Assembly (NCBI GenBank): GCA_947034895.1 | Contig: OX344761.1 | Location: forward strand, 91,029,447-91,093,446 | Source of the DNA: Rhytidiadelphus loreus | Taxonomy: Eukaryota > Streptophyta > Bryopsida > Hypnales > Hylocomiaceae | Direction: 5' to 3' | Length of the DNA: 64,000 nucleotides | In this document: one piece after another, positions 60,878 to 64,000 of the stretch | Layout: every line of letters begins with the position of its first letter | Position numbering within the stretch: position 1 is the stretch's first letter | Notes under the pieces: model-generated | Told to the model about the DNA's origin: nothing | Database searches by the model: none | What the model saw: only the letters and a program-made list of their open reading frames with translations | Translations under genes and position numbers: made by a program

Positions 60878-61027
60878 TCTGGTTTGGGTTTGGTTTTCCT
60901 GTGTTTTGCTCTTATCTCTTCATTTGTCCGGCCTTTGTGGCTTGGACGCTTTGTTCTGTGACTTTTTTTTAATGCAATGGTTCTGCCGTTTGTTCAAAAA
61001 AAAAAAAAAAAAAAAGAAGAGGAGGTC

Positions 61028-62823
61028 GAAGATCCTGTGGGATTGAGAAATGTGAACGTGCGCTGTTTACGGTATGACTTCTCGAGGGAGAAACAAGAAG
61101 TAGTTGTGAAGTGAAGCATCGAAGTGAAGCATCGACGATTCAAAGCTGATTCAAATATCCTCTCTGAAATAGTATTTCAATCCAGGTGCTTCATTCTGCA
61201 TGTACAAATGGATTGTTGTGATCAAGAGCTACTTCGAAACCTATATGACAAAGAAATCAACACTCAAAAATTGAGAATCGAAAAAATTTACAAAATCAAC
61301 TAACTCGCCTTGAGGGTGCGCATGAGCTTGTCGTCCATTTCAGCTTGTTTGCCTACTTTGGAAGTGAATGCTTCGATCACCCGGTCCTCTATCCCGTTCA
61401 TTAACCTCACACCTTTAGTACTATCAGCCCTGACGTTCATGAACAAGCTTTGTGAGCAGCGAGCTCACACTTCGCAATCTGGAGCTCACACGGGTCCTCC
61501 TCTTCGGAATTGGCTTCAAGGAAAAATTGACCGGTAGTTGTGAAGTGAGCATCGACGATTCAAACCTGACTCTGTTTTTGAAGATTCTACTGAGTAATGA
61601 AATTTGTGAGAATCAAAGAGAAATATGCATAATTATGACTGTAGCCCATAGCAGAAAGGTCCCCCATTTGTCCAGCGAGAGCCTCTTCAAGTAAGTTACA
61701 ACGATTCTAAATTCTGGACACACATTTCACGGCTTTTCTCAGCACCCAGTCACGTAAAAGCTCCGTTGCAAAGCAGAGGTACCAACTCTGAACTCACCGA
61801 AAAACAAAAAGTTCATTACCAGTTCAAGTATCAATTTTGCAGAGTAATATTTTGGTGTCTGTGTAGTGTAAGAGAGTCCCAACGCAAATATCGGAAGACA
61901 TTCAAAGGGAGATCAGAAATGTTTACGGCATAACACTCTTCCATAACATCAGGCTCAAGTACAACCTTAATAGCTCACTTAAGTCGTTCGCGGCCCTACA
62001 CCCTACGTCGTGAACGCTCGCTGCCGGTGGACATTGTCTTTTGGAACCTGCGACCAGGATAACCTTAATGTGGAACACGTGTGGAAAGTAATGTACGAGA
62101 AATCCGTATGCGACATGTGCAACACGCGAGTGTCTTTTATTAGTAATCTCGTCAAAGACGCCTCTCCGCTGAGAGCATGGCCAATTGGCCACCACAAGTT
62201 CGGAGCCAAATCATCATGAGCACCGGGATAAACTAAGACGCTTGAGCCCTGCGAATTTCCTCTCACTCTCGGCAAATCGTCTCTCGATGCTCAGCAAAAA
62301 AATTGGTGAATCTGATAGTTCTTGGAAACGTTGACATACTGCTCGATGTGACTTCTATCCACATTTCTTCTAATATTGTTTTCGATGCAAAGTAAGCAGG
62401 TAACTACATAACTGGTGAAAATTTGCCCAAATTCGAACACTCCCGGTTAGTTAAATCAACCCAGGTGGAGACTTGGGATCCAAACAACTAGACTCATTTG
62501 ACTTCCAAAAGCATTCGGCGCGCGGGCGCCGAAAGATAAGGTGCGAGACAGGATTGACCACAAAACCTCGGATTGACAAAAACCTCCTATAAGTTGGACA
62601 CTTCTGGAGTGAGATCGAAGCATGTGAACTAGCTCGGCAGAGCCGTTGGCCATGAGAGAGAGAGAGAGCTTTTGGGCAGACACGATTCCAAGCAGTATGC
62701 TTGACGACACTCACCGTAGAACGTCTCCTTCGTATTCCAAGACGTGTTTCAGAGATATGGAGTCCAGAATGCAGAACAGGGGCTGTTTACGTGCTCAAAG
62801 GCGATCACCTGTCAACTTCCTTG
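61028..62823. other. Intergenic DNA right of the LINE
   Basis: Mixed composition. A - strand frame at about 61300-61460 is listed separately. A direct repeat (GTTGTGAAGTGA..GCATCGACGATTCAAA) occurs at about 61104-61147 and 61534-61564. No other feature supported. Confidence 0.35.
61300..61455 (-). CDS. Possible terminal exon of an unknown - strand gene
   Basis: On the - strand a frame ending at a TAG (61302-61300) reads like protein (FMNVRADSTKG, GIEDRVIEAFTSKVG, KLMRTLKAS). In-frame it is closed upstream by a TGA near 61470, but AG acceptor-like sites lie just inside. A different frame immediately upstream (about 61520-61440) also looks coding (EEEDPCELQIAKCELAAHK). This may be two exons or a frameshifted remnant. 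Family unknown. Confidence 0.22.
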   Translation of the reverse strand, partial: SQSLFMNVRADSTKGVRLMNGIEDRVIEAFTSKVGKQAEMDDKLMRTLKAS

Positions 62824-63500
62824 CTGCAATAGTACTGCTATGCTGTGCCACAGGTCGGAATTTCTTACACCACCTGTCTAACTTCCGATGTACCTGGCAC
62901 GTCCATTAAATTAGCGGTGCAACGGTACAACCGTACAACCGTTAAAGATTGTAGCTCTATAGCACTGAGATCTAGATCTATCTATCCTAGATTTTGAAGG
63001 AAGAGTCACCTTGCACACAGAATTTGTAGTCAATGGATGTTTTTGAACCTCAAGAACAAAATTCTCGCGGCTCTAGTACTGCTATGCTCACCCGCACGTT
63101 GAAGTTTCTTTTACTTCTAGTCTAATTTCTGATTTGCCGGACATATCCATCAAATTATCAGTACTTCCGTTAATGACAAAGATTTATGCTGCTGTTTAAA
63201 GCTGAGATCTAGATCTAATGTCTATCCTAGTGTTTGAAGGAAGATACACTTGCTCACCGCATTTGTAGCCAAATGAATCTAATGACTGGTGTTTTTGATT
63301 CTTAAGAACAAAATTCTTGCGCAATAGTACTGCTATGCTTGCCCACAGGTCGGGGTTTCTTTCATCACCAGTCTAATTTCTACTTTGCTTGACACGTCCA
63401 TTAAATTAGCAGTGCAGCCGTTAAAGATTTATGCCGCTGTATAAAACTGAGATCTAAATCCATCTACCCTAGTTTTGAGAGCCACTTGCACACCGCACTT
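62824..63500. repeat. Tandem repeat, about 250-bp unit, three copies
   Basis: Units begin near TAGTACTGCTATGCT at about 62826, 63075 and 63325. Each contains TTTCTT..CACC, GTCTAA.TTC, CACGTCCATTAAATTA, GTTAAAGATT, CTGAGATCTA and a CTATCCTAG.TTTGA block. Copies differ by substitutions and small indels. The array ends a few hundred bases before the GDSL exon. Confidence 0.85.
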
Positions 63501-63530
63501 GTATCTAATTTAATGAATGTGGTGAACGGA

Positions 63531-63699
63531 TATTTCGTGAAAATGGCGATATGCCACGAAATTGGCACTTTCAGGTTTAGACCGTGCGGTCTAAACTGTA
63601 TACCTCTAGTAGATTTCAGACCGTGCGGTCTAAAATCTAAACCTGTCCTAGATGTTAGATGGGAAAATGGCGTATGAATACTGCCATTTTAACGAAATA
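63531..63699. mobile_element. 165-bp MITE with TA duplication and nested hairpins
   Basis: The element 63533-63697 has inverted ends (TTTCGTGAAAATGGC and GCCATTTTAACGAAA) and is flanked by TA on both sides, as in mariner-type insertions. Inside, at 63572-63645, an outer stem (CAGGTTTAGA / TCTAAATCTAAACCTG) encloses two hairpins, each built on AGACCGTGCGGTCT. The sequence does not have the usual Stowaway end. Confidence 0.65.
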
Positions 63700-63801
63700 C
63701 CTGTTGGTGTTTTTCTGAAGAACGCAATGCATAGATCCATGAGAGGAGGGGGAGTGGTGATTTTAATTGTTCATATCCATTTTTGTTGTTATCAATCTCA
63801 G

Positions 63802-64000
63802 GGACAGTGAACGGAGCTGCAACAGGGAAGTTCAAGAAGTTGCTCGTGTTCGGGGATTCCTACGTTGACACTGGCAACCGAGACCCGAACAATGGTACTT
63901 ACACGCCAATTGGACCTGTCAACCAAGCCTGGCGCCCCCCGTATGGAAGGACAAGGCCTGGGAGTCCTGCTGGGCACTTCTCGGATGGTGATGTGCTTTC
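63802..64000 (+). CDS. GDSL-type esterase/lipase, partial exon
   Basis: GDSL esterases/lipases are secreted serine hydrolases acting on lipid or cutin-type esters. An exon beginning after the AG at 63800-63801 codes for the first conserved block, LLVFGDSYVDTGN, whose Ser is the catalytic nucleophile. It continues through RPPYGRTRPG and the HFSDGDVL motif. The likeness is to the plant subfamily with KLFVFGDSYADTGN-type starts (At5g03610-like). The window ends inside this exon, and the remaining blocks (catalytic Gly, Asn, Asp and His) lie outside. The first exon with the signal peptide should lie upstream but was not identified; the tandem repeat and MITE occupy the region just before. Confidence 0.82.

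Larger units (their letters stand above)
53903..61027 (+). mobile_element. Full-length L1-type LINE retrotransposon with target-site duplication
   Basis: The element itself is 53917-61015. A direct repeat AAGAAGAGGAGGTC flanks it (53903-53916 and 61014-61027; the first two A bases of the right copy merge with the tail), and a 20-base poly(A) tail ends it. A 317-base leader precedes ORF1; ORF2 follows; the 3' UTR is about 120 bases. The intact ends and nearly open frames indicate a recent insertion by target-primed reverse transcription. Confidence 0.95.

Noticed and set aside
1..64000. tRNA, rRNA or other structural RNA genes
   Set aside because: No cloverleaf with proper A and B boxes or rRNA-like segment was recognised by eye. 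The only tRNA-like boxes belong to the SINE at 3274-3444. A covariance-model scan would be needed to exclude small RNAs.

Overview
This window is nuclear DNA from a plant (streptophyte). The evidence is a nuclear psbY gene with a plastid transit peptide, a calcium-dependent protein kinase (CDPK) of the CPK1/2 type, a plant-type mitochondrial ATP synthase 6 kDa subunit, a plastid-type NFACT (RqcH-like) protein, a plant GDSL esterase, GT-AG introns, and plant transposons (L1-type LINE, Ty1/copia, CACTA, SINE, MITEs). Islands of GC-rich coding DNA sit in a very AT-rich background. The four-unit PsbY precursor and the intronless CDPK suggest a seedless lineage (bryophyte, lycophyte, fern or charophyte), but this is a guess and the sequence alone does not name the species.

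Layout. About 540-2235 and 15070-16765 form a large inverted duplication. Each arm holds a complete psbY gene: copy 1 on + at 614-1869, copy 2 on - at 15435-16693. Between the arms lie an AT-rich stretch with a SINE (3274-3444), a GC-rich segment (7050-8370), one intact intronless CDPK gene (10016-11914) and a small broken ORF (about 12720-13026). From 17.4 to 32.4 kb there is no gene I can support. That stretch is a transposon and repeat cluster: a MITE (about 17520-17815), a 714-bp TIR element (18576-19289), two CACTA-like non-autonomous elements (19756-21823 and 27771-29704), and a 3.9-kb TIR element (23096-26974). The last carries an array of about 19 copies of a GC-rich palindrome (24165-25372) and 17.5 perfect copies of a 20-bp AT-rich unit (26210-26560).

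From 32.5 to 48 kb lie three genes, all on +: a 19-exon NFACT/RqcH-like gene (32523-39244) for a 695-aa protein, the two-exon 61-aa ATP synthase 6 kDa subunit gene (39937-41382), and a six-exon gene of unknown function (44515-47965). Next come a decayed Ty1/copia remnant (about 49270-50640, -), a second copy of the 0.7-kb TIR element (50840-51561), a 95-bp tandem repeat, and a TIR element at 52542-52926.

At 53917-61015 sits a full-length 7.1-kb L1-type LINE with a poly(A) tail and target-site duplication. Its two ORFs overlap by ATGA, and each is broken by only one TAG codon. After a poorly understood stretch come three copies of a roughly 250-bp tandem repeat (62824-63500), a 165-bp MITE with nested hairpins and TA duplications, and the first recognisable exon of a GDSL esterase/lipase that runs off the right end.

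The genes do not form a pathway. Two concern chloroplast function (photosystem II subunit Y; probable plastid ribosome quality control), one mitochondrial ATP synthesis and one calcium signalling. The strongest observations are the inverted psbY duplication, the near-intact LINE with two matching TAG lesions, and the palindrome satellite inside a TIR element.
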